The position numbers and the translations under genes were made by a program. From Sitta carolinensis (taxonomy: Eukaryota > Chordata > Aves > Passeriformes > Sittidae): a DNA stretch of 64,000 nt. The DNA is taken from NCBI GenBank assembly GCA_032173965.1, contig CM063295.1:3534001-3598000 (forward strand), given 5' to 3'. Shown in pieces: positions 48,358 through 60,592 of the stretch (the stretch's first letter is position 1; each line of letters starts with the position of its first letter). The notes under the pieces were generated by a model, which had not been told where the DNA came from, did not search any database, and saw only the letters and a list, made by a program, of their open reading frames with translations.

Positions 48358-51300
48358 ATTGCCTGCAAAATTTGAAACAGATTTGTTTAGAAAGACAGAG
48401 ACAGTTCTCTTGTGTTTCTTGCTTCTGCTTGGGGTGGCTGCATACTGAGTTAGATGACTAAGAAATTATGACTTAGGTCTTTCCATCCTTCTGTCCTTCC
48501 TTCCTAGAAAGCTGAAAAATCTGACCTTTTCCTTGAGCTTTATGTGTGCCTTAAATGCCATTACTAAGGATCTGGAAAACTTGGGGATAAACTTTAAAAC
48601 CAGTTTTGTATCCAAACTCCTTCTTTACGATGAATAAATTTTTGGATACCGAATGTGTTGAAGGATGCTTAATAAAGGAATGAAATAGCAGCCTACAGCT
48701 AAACTCAGCTTTCTGAGCAAGAAAGTAGAAGCTCCTTCCAAAAATAGGGAGCAACTATTGCTCAACAAAGTGAGTGGTGCCCACGTAGACCGAGCAGTGC
48801 AAAGGCTCCAGCTGGTTTCGAGCTGAGGAGGCTCTGGGGATGGAAGGGGCTTCTGCCATCTCCTGAGAGGTAGGTCTGCATGTGCATCCCCTGGGCTGCC
48901 TGCAGCTCTGAAACAGAGCAGCAGAACAGCTGCAGCCAGGATTCCAGAGTCCAGGTGGAAACTGCCCCTGACAGGAGTCAAACACTGTGGTGCCAGCCAG
49001 AGGGAGAAATTAGACTGGTTTGCATATTGAACAGCAGCCAGTGAGTTCTGATCGTTCTCAGAAAAGTGCTCCAATTTCCAAAGCCTACTATGGAAAAATA
49101 AATATGTTTTTTGTTTGTTTGGGTTGGGAGGAGTGGTGTTTTCTGGTGGGTGGTGTGGGTTTTTTTATAGCTTTTAATTTCTTTTTTCTGAAATGCTGAA
49201 ATACTATTTATGTATCATGAAGTTGGTATCGCTGCAGAACTTGATATCATTCAGTTGTGATTCAATAGAACTTTGGCTGCTGGTGGAATAGTGTCTGGAT
49301 TCTTACTTTTCATACCTTCAGAATCTTCAGAGACACTGTTTCATGCATATTCATCCTTATAGGGAATGTTAGTGCTAAAGTTTACTAGTAAAATCCATCT
49401 TCTGCACAGTTGTTTATCAGATCTATGCATTCATTAATAAAGAGTCCCTGCTGTTGTTGGCTCCAGTACAACTTAATTAATTACTATTTGAAATATGGAT
49501 GTGGTAAATGATCCAACTTAGTGAAACAGGAGAGCAGCTGTTACCTTCTTTTATGTTCGAAGTCACTGGCTTTTCTCCTTATTTGTGTATGTCATCCCCT
49601 TTTTCATTTTATGACAATAATTCCATAAATTTTGGACTCGGATTCATCTGTAAACCCTGCCCCCTGTTTTGTTTTCCCACTGTGTCATCTTGTTCTCCTC
49701 TGTACTCCCCATTTTATTATCTCTTGTCACACCATCCATTACTGTCTCTCCCTCTTTTCTCTGCCATAGATTTTCAGAATCCTGGTATCCCTTTTCTTTC
49801 TGGTTCCTTTCTTCAGTCGTTCTGCCTTCCTGAGAGCCAAGTAAGTTGTTTCCTGCTCTACTGGAGAAATTGCTGCTTTTGCCACTTTTCCTTATGCCAT
49901 ATGACATATGCCTTAAGTGGTTTCTCAAAACAACCTCATGGAATTCATTAAAAGTTTTCCCTAAATGTTTCCATTTCTCCTATTAGTCCTGCAGCTGTTT
50001 TCTCTGGTCAGTTGCTGAACTCGATGTATTTTTGCTCCTTTGTCTACCTATTCTTTTTCTTCCTTTCATTTTCTTTTTTCTGTCTAGAGAGCCACTGTGA
50101 GCTGCTGTTTAGTAACACCTCGGGTGCTGCAGGGTTCCCTGCCAGCTCGAGGCAATTCTGTGCAGCCCAGTGCTGGAGAGAGGGAAGGGACACACTGCAG
50201 TCCTGAAATCCATCAGTTCCACCCCTGGGGTCTTTCCCGTGGAGATCCTGGCACTGCAGGCTGTGTCTTCTCTCTCTTGATTTCTTTTCTAGTGAGGAAT
50301 TGATGGAGAGGTTTCTCAGTGAAGCTCTCTGGGTTTGTGTGTGGCTGCCCTGCCCTGAGCAGGGGGATGTTCTGGGGTCTCCAGAGGCCCCTTTCAACCT
50401 CAGCCATTCCCTGATGCTCTGGAGGAGGAGAGACAGGAATGGGGAACACAGGAACGAGTGTAGTGAACCCGTGTGTTCATGGAAAGAAATACCATGCAGA
50501 GCTAACAAATGCCACAGAAGAAGCAATTTAACCTGCTTGTCTCGGCACAGAAGGTGTAAATCCCAACTGCAAAGTTTCAGAGAAACTGAAACAGCCAGGG
50601 GATTAATCATATTTGACTTTATTCTGAAATAAAGGCAAACAATGAGTAGCATTCTAACTCGTTTATTTGTTCTGTTAGCTGTATGCTGCAGCATTTGAAA
50701 TGTGCTCTGGCAATACAGTTTTAGTTATTTTAAGGGCAAGACTAAAGTGAAAGAATAAGTGCAGAAATGTAAGTGCAGTTTGAGTCCTTGATGTAGCTCT
50801 TAGGTGTCAAGGTGTCCAGTATTTTTTTTGTTCCAAAGAGTTTTAATTATTTCAGAACTGAATAGTTAGGGAGGACCTAGGAGGATTTATAGTAGGTAGA
50901 GTTACAGAGAGCCCTAGAAATAGTCTTCAGTGGTTTATGCTTTTATAAATATGGGATGAAGAAAATTTTATGTTCTCCACTTTTGAGACAGAAAACAGAA
51001 GTGTTTAATGAGGAAAAAAAGTTTTTATGAAGTAATTGAAACAAAGGAGAGCATGAGATAGGGGAAATACTGTAAACAACGTAAATGTAAGACTTTCTTT
51101 TTAAGGAGTGTGATTTTCTTAGACTGCCATTATAGAATCAGACATATACTTTAAAAAGCATGAAAGTCTTGAAGCTATTTCCTTTTTGAAATGAGATGTT
51201 GGATTACAAAAAAAAAAATAGACTTTATTTTCTCCATAGAAGTAGATGGAAGTCCCTTTATTTCATTTCTATTTGATTCTCATTATCCTGGGACACAGAG

Positions 51301-51836
51301 TAAGGGCTGTGTGAAAAGGAGTAGGAGAAAGAATAAAGAAAGAATTTTTCATTGTCAAAAAAAAAAATGGTTTTTTTCCTATCCATAGGAACTAAGAAAG
51401 CCCTTGTGCTTAGAGGAATGAATAATGACTTATCAGTCTTGATACATATGGCAGTGAGTAAGTTCATGGCAAGGTTGTCTGTTGGGTTCAGTTTGCTTAA
51501 TGGAAAGATGTATAAAGGAATGATATCTATTGCTGGGTTTTTCCTGTAGCTGTTTGAGGTTAGCTATTTGAAGGAATTTTATAAAGTTTTAAAAGGCAAA
51601 GTATATAATATCTTATTAATTTGTATCGTTCATTGTTATGTCTTACACTAAGTGTTCCCCTACTAATTGCTGTCCTGGTAACTTTTTATATGCCTTCCTG
51701 ATGCCCCTTCAACCTTTTCCTTTGTTTTGTCACTTTACTACTAAAAGCACCAGATTCAAAATTACGCATGCTCGGACTATAAATGTTTTTAAACTCCAAG
51801 CATTCCCCACAGAGCAGTACCCATTCCAGCTCTGTG

Positions 51837-52030
51837 TTTTTTTTTTTTGTTTTGTTTTGTTTTGTTGTGTTTTTCCCTCAAAGACTCTTTATTTCTGCTG
51901 TTTTGAGCATCGTGAGCATGATGGAGAGGCTCCCAGCTCCACATCCTTGGATGTGATGCCACGGGCACCTGAGCCACCCCTGACCCTTTGAGAGTGGAGT
52001 GGGCAGAGCTTTTTTCCTTTAGAGTCACTT
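51837..52030 (-). pseudogene. Possible A-tailed retrocopy
   Basis: On the minus strand, GC-richer sequence (about 52000 down to 51895) leads into AATAAA (51888-51893). Thirteen bases later an A-rich tail of about 39 bases begins, with AAAAC units and then A12 (51837-51875). The spacing from signal to tail suits a reverse-transcribed polyadenylated RNA. The 79-codon minus frame here is not recognisable, and no target-site duplication or source gene was identified. It could equally be a (GTTTT)n microsatellite beside a chance AATAAA. Confidence 0.2.
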
Positions 52031-55000
52031 AAATGCCTCTCAGCAGTATCCAGTGTAATCTATATTCTATAAATAAATTTTTCCAGGTGCTGAGAGGGTA
52101 GACTAAAAGGTCTGTCAGCTGGAATAATCTTGGTCAGCTCCAGTCCCTCCCCAGAGCTGCCAGCCCTTGGCAGATGATAGGGAGGGATTCCAGCCAGAAC
52201 CTCCCCCAGCTCCTCCAGGACTCTGGGGTGAGTCCCATCAGGCCCTAGGGACTGGTGAACGTCTTTGTTTATTTACTTCAATAGAAATTTTCCTCAAGGT
52301 GTTTTGTGAGCAAACAATTGTCCTGATGCATGGGGTGATAAATAAATACAGCTCAGGAGGAGCCTGGATCCCAGAGAGCAGTGCTCACCTCCAAGGTTGC
52401 TTTTCATTTGCCCCTGTGCTGATGACATGACAGTTTTAATCTCATTTTAAGTCAAATGTGATGTGTTCTAACTGCAGTTCAGGTAATGGGAGAGTAACCC
52501 CATATTTTCTCTGCCTGTTGTGCAGTGAGCTGCTCTGTGCAGGTTTGAGCAGCTCTGCTGTGTCCAAGAGGCTTCCTGCCAGTCTGACCATGGCAGGTGA
52601 AGGCATGGCTCTGTCTCAGGGCTGCCAGATAATACTCAAGCCTTTTTGGGTTTTGGTTGTTCTGGCTGAGGCTCTTGGAGGTCCTTGTCAGAGATTACCA
52701 CTCGGATACCCAAATTCTCAGCATGGTGCATTTCCATTACTGGTTTCACAAATCCATATTCCCTGCCAGTCAAAATGGACAAGAATTCTCCTGTTGAGAA
52801 GAAGCAGAAAGGTAATGTCAGGATACATTGTTCAGATATCCACGGATCTGTTTCCCAATGTAGCCAAAATGCACGTGGAAAACCAGGGGAATTGTGAGCA
52901 GAGGTGATACAGCTGAATCAGGCAGTAATGTATTTTTGGTTGTTGTTTGGTATCAGAGCTGCAGATGAAGTGAGAATGTCCAGGCAGTGCCTTATACATG
53001 ACTGTGGTAATCAGCAGGGTGATAAATCTCAGTGATTTGAGAGTTAATGATCATTATCATCTGCTACAGTGCAGGCAGTGGGATGTATGATAAATCAAAA
53101 TACTGTTTGACCAAAAAATGAGAAAAAGCTGTTCTTGCACCCAGTGATATCAGGACAGTGGTGCTCAGCTTTGTAGCCTCACAGACTCCCCAGAGCTGAA
53201 AAAGAATCATCTCAATATTTTGCTATAGTTTTTAAGTTTCCCTTCCCCATCCCACAGCAGGTAGCAAACCACTGTTATGATACTGAATATTTCCCAAATA
53301 GAAAAGCTGTAGCCTCAAGGAGCAAAACCTGTACAACTGATGGCAACCTTTTCACGTGTGTGTTAGCAAACCCTTCAGAATATGTGAAACTGGATTACAC
53401 AGGGCGTGTAAAGAACACAGGCATGGCTCTGGGAGACTGGCACAAACATTTCTGAAAGCCAGGTGGCTTGGCTGGTCCTTAATGCTGCACTTAAAGCTTT
53501 TCTTTTGCTTGAGAAGGGAAAAACGTATGTTTTGAAACACAATTCTTCATTATGATTTTGTTTCTGTCTTTATTCACTTGAAACTTAAAAAAACCCAGAG
53601 AAAGCAGATTTGCATTCTTGTTGTGGTCTCAGCTGAGAAGCTAAACATTATTGCAGGTGAATTCCTCCCTTGTCCTGGAGTTAGTCTCTGCTCAGAGTGG
53701 AGATATTTCACTGTGTCAGTGGGCATTAGTTTTATGGATGAAAGGAGGTTTGGTGTCAAGAATTACAGAGACTTTGTGAAAACAAATGTTCCACAGCTGA
53801 CTAATGGGGGGAAGAAAGTGGGAATGGAAGAATATTCCAATATAAATTCATGATGCAAAGTGAAATTTAGTGATCTGGGTACTTGTGGCTAAAGCAAGGA
53901 GATTTCTTCTGCCTGGAATATTTATGGAGAGCCACTCGACTGCATTTATTTTGCAAAGCCTTGGACATGGTACATGGCATCATGGATTGCCTGACATAAC
54001 CAAACCACCTAGACTAGAATGCAATTAGAACAGAAAGTGATTATAGGGAAAGTTTATGGATTTCCAAATGGGTCTAACAAGGATGTGCTGTGATGAAACT
54101 GGCTCCTTTCTATGGAGCACAGTGAACTCACATTTCAAGAGTTTCAATTTTTTTAATCAAGTGCTCTAAGATCTCTGTAATAGGAAAAGACTTCAAAGAG
54201 GAAAGATTAAAAAAGAAAAGTAAATAAAAAGGAAATAATATAATTAAGGTTTGACCCTGTAAATTGCTAACCTTCAAAGCTAATGCTGGAGAAGCACAAT
54301 ATTATTAGCAATAAAAAGAATTTGCTTTGCCCTTTTAAAATTACCATAAACCGATTGACTGAAATGGAATGATGTTAATATTTAAGAAGTAGGACACTAG
54401 ATTCTATTATCTCAGAAACTCTGTCACCTGGTACACTCTGTAGTCCTGTTATCTAATTATTGTCCTTAAATTGCATTAGTGTGCCAGCAATTTGTCTGCT
54501 GTTGGAAAAGTAATTGACATTTGAGTTACTGCTTCATATTTGGGAGACTCACTAGGTGGTTCCAAAGAGCCCTCTTCTGTCAAAGCAGATTAGCTTTACT
54601 TTGCCTAAAAGAAAAGGGAAAGTCTGCATTTTTGAGTATGCCATTTACACAGAGCTCTTGTAATTTGGTATTAAAATTCAGGGTATGTATCACAGAACTC
54701 GATTCTTGATTGCCAAGAATGAAGAGAGAGGGGAAAAGTGGCAAATTAATAAATGACATTGGTGCCTTCAGCTCCCCTTTGGTGCAGTCTGGCCCTCAGT
54801 GGGTGTGCAGGGGCTGTGCTGGTGGGAAGGGGCCAAGCAGGCACTGTGGGACCAGGGCATGTTTGATCTCTGCTGTGCTCACTGCTCTGCTCCCAGGGCT
54901 TTGGGCACCACAGGGCACAGCCCGGAGCCCTGGGCACTCACAGGACCCTGCCCAGGACTGGCAAGGGGCTGAACTGCTCCCCTTCCTCTGCATCATCCTC

Positions 55001-56560
55001 ACCTTGAGCAGGAGTTGCAGTTTCCTGGGAGTGTTTGGAGGAAGAGTGCTTCCAAAATCCTTTTTATACAATGTCTTTGTTGGAAATGTGTCCCTGTGAC
55101 ACAGAGAGGGAACACAGCAACACACACACCAGGGGTTCAGGCAGAGAAGAAGAAAAGAACTCTCTCATTTATTGCTGACCTCGTATCTCTCAGTTTCTGG
55201 ACAGTGACCAGAGATTGGACAGAGAAGTTCCCACCTCTCCATCTCCACTGGTCACTTGAGAAGTCCATCAGGTGAGATCTTTTACAAAGGAATGCAAACA
55301 TGATCCTTGTTTATCGTACAATTCATGGGAACTGACTCCATTATACCAAAACAAATCAGAAAACTTATTTTCCAAGACAACAGAAATGTAAAGGATAGTT
55401 GAAATTCCATGTAGCCTGGGAAGGGGAGGAGCAGTCTTGATGCAGTTACCCTCTATGAATGTTTCCATGTCCATGAAGGTTTGGATTCATGACTGTGCAA
55501 TCCAAAGCTCGAAACTTTCCAGACAAATGTAATTTGAGCTCTAAAGTTGATTAGAGATGCATGATTACACAATGTGCATAATAGTTTATGTGACAACTGG
55601 AATTAAATTTAAAATATATTTGAAATTAGCATGAGGAATGTAGCTGTCTGGTAGTGGTGATAATTTTGCTAATATAATTTGTTTAGAGATTTTCAGTTCA
55701 TGTTTAAAAACAAGACAATCTTAAATCTCTTCAAAGTATTTTTTTCCACAGGGCTGTTGCATAAGCTCAAGTGCATTGCCTGAATTTAAAAGATTGTGTC
55801 AGTGCAATACAAGTGAAGCATTTAGGAATGTTGGCTCAAACTGGAAACCTCACCTGAATTTCTCTTGACAATAACTTTAAAAAAAGATTTAAAGCACTGG
55901 TTACACCACTCTAGAGGTCTCTCTCAATATATCTCTAAAATACTTCATTTTCCACTGACAAGAGTCAGGATTGTCTCTCTGCTCTTGAGGGTTTACACAA
56001 ATAGTCGTTTTTTCCAGTCATTATTATGAAATTGTTAAGGCTTTTTGCAGACCATGTAAATTGGTGGACTGTTTTGCAGAAAAAACACTTCATCTCTTTC
56101 ATCTCAAAAAATCACCAAAAATTAAGGAAATGGGTAGAAAAATGTGATCTTGATTAAATCATCAAAGTATCAAAAGGTTTCTGAAATCCTTTGTGGTAGT
56201 TTAATTCTTCATTTAAAAAGTAGGATTCAAACCCAAGCCTTTTCCCCAAAAAGTATCTGAAAAGAAATGAAGCTTTGAAAAAAAATAGTTGAGTTGATTC
56301 TGCAGGCAAAGTGGTGAGGGAAGGAAAGTTTGTAGAGTGAGAAAGGCAACATCTATTGTAAAGAAATCCTGAAAGTTAAGTGTTCCAGAACAATTGATGC
56401 CTGTGCACTGTACTTCATGTGAATAATGTGCTGCTGGAATTGGAGTGTGTGCAGCGCACAAGCTGCCCATTTCTGGACTGTTTTTTCTTTCTCTGAAATG
56501 ACCCTGGTGTTATTACTTCCCAGAAAAATAATAGGGTATTCATAATTATTGGCATTTCTG

Positions 56561-56596
56561 TATTTTTATACATTTTTATAAATATTTTTATAAATG
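56561..56596. repeat. AT-rich short tandem repeat
   Basis: Three copies of a TTTTTATA core with 2-4 base spacers (CA, AATA, AATG) form a degenerate 10-12 bp period. This is low-complexity sequence. Confidence 0.7.
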
Positions 56597-57205
56597 CTGT
56601 TGTAATTTGAGGGAGTGAAGAAGACCAAGGGCGTGCTCCACCTGCTGAGAGAGAAGCTGGCTCTGTTTTCCAGGCTGTTAGGATTGTACCTGGGGAGGGA
56701 CAGGGGAGGGCAGACCACTGGGGTGACCCTGGCAGAGTGCTCTGAGCCCCCCGAGTCAAACACTGAGCATTATTTCAGTTTCAAATTCCAAGAGTGCCAG
56801 TAATGAGGCAACTTTACTATTAAACCAGGGAAAGAAAAATAACCTTTTCTCCCTGAAGAAGGATGTGTTGGAAAGGTCAGAGCTGTTCCTGGAGGCAGCA
56901 AGGGGCCTGGTGGCAATAATGGGAATGCAAAGTTCTTGAAAAGCACTAAAAGTGGAAGTTTTCAGCTGGACAAAGGACACTGCAGAAGGAGCTGTAATTT
57001 CCTAGATTTAGGATTCTTGCTTATAATGCTGTTCGTTAGGTAAGGGCAGGCTTTTAAAGAGCTCGGGACCAGAATTTCATCTTCTCAACCTACACAGCAG
57101 CTGCTAGATTTTCAAAATAGCTCAGCTCCTCACAGTTCCTGTTCTGCAAGGCACCGAGCTCTCAGCAAAGTCTGGCTCTCATTTGGGTGCCAAAGTGAGA
57201 GCTGA

Positions 57206-57239
57206 ACTCTCATGAAAATCTGACTCTCATGAAAATCTG
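57206..57239. repeat. 17-bp tandem duplication
   Basis: ACTCTCATGAAAATCTG occurs twice in perfect tandem (57206-57222 and 57223-57239). Exact identity suggests a recent duplication. Confidence 0.93.
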
Positions 57240-59745
57240 TGAGTACACTGATTTCTTGGGGAAAAAGGAATAAAAATCCATCAACTGGATATGAAAATTA
57301 GCTATAGCAGTATATTTATTTCGTAGTAATTAACTTGCCACGATGTTCATAGTACTCTGATAAGTCTCTGATAACCATAAGTTTTGTTCTCTGAATAGTT
57401 GGTAAAGGACTACATATACTAAAAATAAAAGGTGACCTGTCTAATTACTCATTAATGTCCCTCTTCTTTACATTCTCTGGTGCTTTTGGTTTTGTTTATT
57501 TTTCAGGCACACAGAGCAATGATCATAAGGACTTTTCCTCTAAAGTTTCATTCAGCCAGGGACAACTGCATGTAGAATGTATATTTAATGCAAGTACGAT
57601 ACCATCAGCAGATGCAAACAATTCTAGTTTAGAGAAATACTTCTTGAAAGTCTGTTGTCTCCTTTGCCTATTAAATAGGAAAAATTGAACTTCAGTAGAT
57701 GAGAAGAGAGAAATTTGCTCTACCATTGCCTAGAGGGAAACTGAAAAGAAGGGAATTGCTAGAAAAACTCGTGTCTTCACAAAGTTAACGCAATTCAAAT
57801 AGAAGATGTTTTTTTCTGGAGTGGGGCTTGTTTCCAGTAATGTGTGGGGATTCAAATCTGTGTTTAACAACAGAGATTACTGGGTAACACCAAAAAGGGA
57901 AAGCAGTTGTTGGATTGGAGAGATCTCTAAAATGTGCTTCTCACATATGTAAGAACGCTGTTTTACGATATAAATTGAAATTTTCCTTCCTTCCAAACGC
58001 AGTCCCTGCAGCACTTCTGTAAACTTTTCTGTGACATCATTCTCTTAGGGATAATGGTTTCCAGTGACCTTTGTGGTACAAGGAGAGAAAATAAAACTTG
58101 CCATGAATGTTAGATTTTACAGTTCCCAGTCTGTGTAATTCTGTACTTTGTCTGACACCAGCACACGTTTCATTGTGGAATGAATGCTGCCATATCCTGC
58201 AGGACATTTGCAATAAATGTATGTGTGCAAACACCCTGGCACACTGATCTGTGTGGAGGTACCTACACATCACTTATTGAAGGTATGGATCATCCCCTGG
58301 AAGGAGGGGAATGTTCTGTTCCAGGCAGAGACCCCAGGAGCACCAATGTGCTCCCAAACAGCATTCATAAAGGCTGAGAACAAGTTTGCTACCCACAAGA
58401 AAACAATTTTTTTTTTCCCCTTTTGTAGCATCTTAATTCCAGCAAAAATACAAGGAAAGCAAGTTGTGCAGCAGAGGTATAAGCCAATGCATTAATTTAA
58501 TGCCAGCTTGTCAGTCGAGCTGCACTCTGCCATTTTTAGCATTAGCTCCATTAACGTAAATGTTCTGTCACTGGATGTGTGCTGTGTTCTGTGTGTTGGG
58601 CTTGTTAGCAGGAAAAGAGAGAATGCAATCCAGCATGACTTCTTCTGCCATCCTCCTCTGAAACCATCTTTGGGTGTGTTGGAATTTTGCTGTATTTCTC
58701 TCCCTGTGAATCTGGAGGCATTGCAGAAGGCAGAGCTGTAGTTTCCCTGCACTGACCCAGGAGTGAGCCTGGAATTAACTTGTCTCTCTTGATGCCTTGT
58801 CAGGCTACCTAAAAAAAGAGGGCAGAGAAAATCAAGGGAGTAAAAAGCAGTTCTAGTTATTGAAGGGCCTTCTTCAGGTACATTTTGGGCAGACAAAACC
58901 CCCAAAATGGGTCGGGGGGGTTTCGCACTTTTATCAGTTTGCTCCATTTGCACATTGGGCGTTAATTTTCCAATTACAGCTGCAGGTAATGAAGTCATTC
59001 ACCCCAAGTTTGCTCCCCCAACTCACTTTTGTTTGCATCTCTGGGGCCCTGAGGCAGTGAAGTGTCCTTGATCCCCAGGCCTGGAGGGGATTTCTTGTGT
59101 CTGACCCAAATGGGAAAGCAGTAACTAATACTCTGTATGGAATTTAGATTCCAAATCGTAGGATTACAAATACATGAAAAATACAGAAGCTGCTGGCTGG
59201 GGGGCACCCCCCGAGCCAGGGGCACTGGCAGCTCGGGGCTCTGCCCTGCAGCCCTGCCCAAGGCAGGGAGAGCCCAGCACTCCCTCTGCCTGGGTGACTC
59301 GGAGCCCAAGGCTGACCTTAGCATTTCATAGAGTGGAACTTCCTGAGCAAATCTCCCATGACATTATCTACAGAGGAATTGAGAAAATATGTAACTTCCT
59401 TTCTTTTTTATTCCCCGACTATTTTTAAAAGCAGTAGTGGCAACTTTGTGCCTTTTACACGGACTTACTCATGCAAAATGAATATTTCTTAGAGTAAGTG
59501 CCAGAAGGCAAAAATTGTTATCTTTGAATTGAGCTGTTTTAAAGAAAGTCACCTTGAAAATGTATTTATTTATGAAACTTTTATGTCTGTAGGCTTGCGT
59601 GAGTGGACATCTAAATGTAGCACCGAGCTGCTAACACAGAACTGCCGTTGCTGAGCAGCACCTATAAAACTACAGCAGTTCTATTCAACTCAAGGAACAA
59701 TCAAAAAGAAAAAGTCAAAAGAAATACACAGTCTGCCAGAATTAA

Positions 59746-59768
59746 ATTAGACAAATGATTTGTCTAAT
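59746..59768. repeat. Perfect 10-bp hairpin with 3-base loop
   Basis: ATTAGACAAA (59746-59755) is followed by TGA and then its exact reverse complement TTTGTCTAAT (59759-59768). The core TGTCTAAT recurs almost exactly as TGTCTAATTT at 59821-59830. It could be a protein-binding palindrome or a small RNA hairpin. No terminator function is implied in a vertebrate. Confidence 0.45.
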
Positions 59769-60572
59769 CTGGAGTTTTAGGACAAGCAGCATAGCTTAAG
59801 TTGAAAAGTAAAATCAGAAATGTCTAATTTTTATGGAATAAATATGCAGATGTTATGAAATGTGCTCGATGGCTGAAGTGTGAGCACAGTGGTGTTTCCT
59901 GAGTGCTCAGAGATCCCAGGGAGTCTTTGGAGGGGTTTGTGGTTGAAGTGAGAGAATGTTTTTCCTTCTGAGACATCAGGATGCAAGTTTCTGGTGCTGT
60001 TCACAGACTTATCCAAAATCATCATTTTTATCTCTCCGAAGAAAAAAATTGAAAGACAGTAGGATGAAAATTAAAAATAATTATTTAAAAAATGTTTTCT
60101 ACTGGGTTTTAAGTTTTCTGGAAAGTGCTAAAGGATCAATGGCAAATGTGTTTTCCCCCTTATCCTGTTTCTCACACAATTTTTGAAAGGAGTTGCCTTT
60201 TAGCCATGTTGGCTTTACTGAATTGATCCATCCAAGAGCTGAATTGTCTGTGGGTCAAACGTGAGTTATTTTTTTAAATATTACATTTTTCTAGGAATAT
60301 TCTTGCCTTGCACTTAGCAAGCAGAAAGATCTGTGCTGCAAGATCATTCTGTCACTGCACTTTGCCCTGGAGTTTCACTGATGTTTTGCTTAAAGGAAAT
60401 GGGGCAGTGTGGTCGTTTGATGTAGTTACAAAGAGAGAATCAGGAAAAGAGAAAACTGAGAATTTTAGAACGCAGGTGGAAAAAAAAATCTGAATCTTCA
60501 GTATTTCCATATGGAGGTTGTCAGTCCTGATGCTTTTGGGGAAAATGTTTGTGCCCTGCTCTCTCTTCCCCT

Positions 60573-60592
60573 GTTAATTAATTAATTAATCA
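60573..60592. repeat. (AATT)n microsatellite
   Basis: TTAATTAATTAATTAAT is a short tetranucleotide repeat of about four units. Confidence 0.85.

Noticed and set aside
50044..50694. 216-codon minus-strand frame
   Set aside because: No recognisable domain. The Lys-rich end comes from a pyrimidine tract and no splice or conservation evidence is available.
52097..52240. Sequence reminiscent of the 3' part of a CR1 LINE
   Set aside because: Only scattered words match. The characteristic terminal octamer repeat is missing, so I could not support a CR1 call.
53578..53853. 91-codon plus frame with protein-like texture (ending near VGMEEYSNINS)
   Set aside because: It has mixed charged and hydrophobic residues but no motif, no start context and no splice sites consistent with an exon.
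58492..58998. 168-codon minus-strand frame
   Set aside because: No family-like motif. Length is within what GC-richer noncoding DNA yields by chance in 64 kb.
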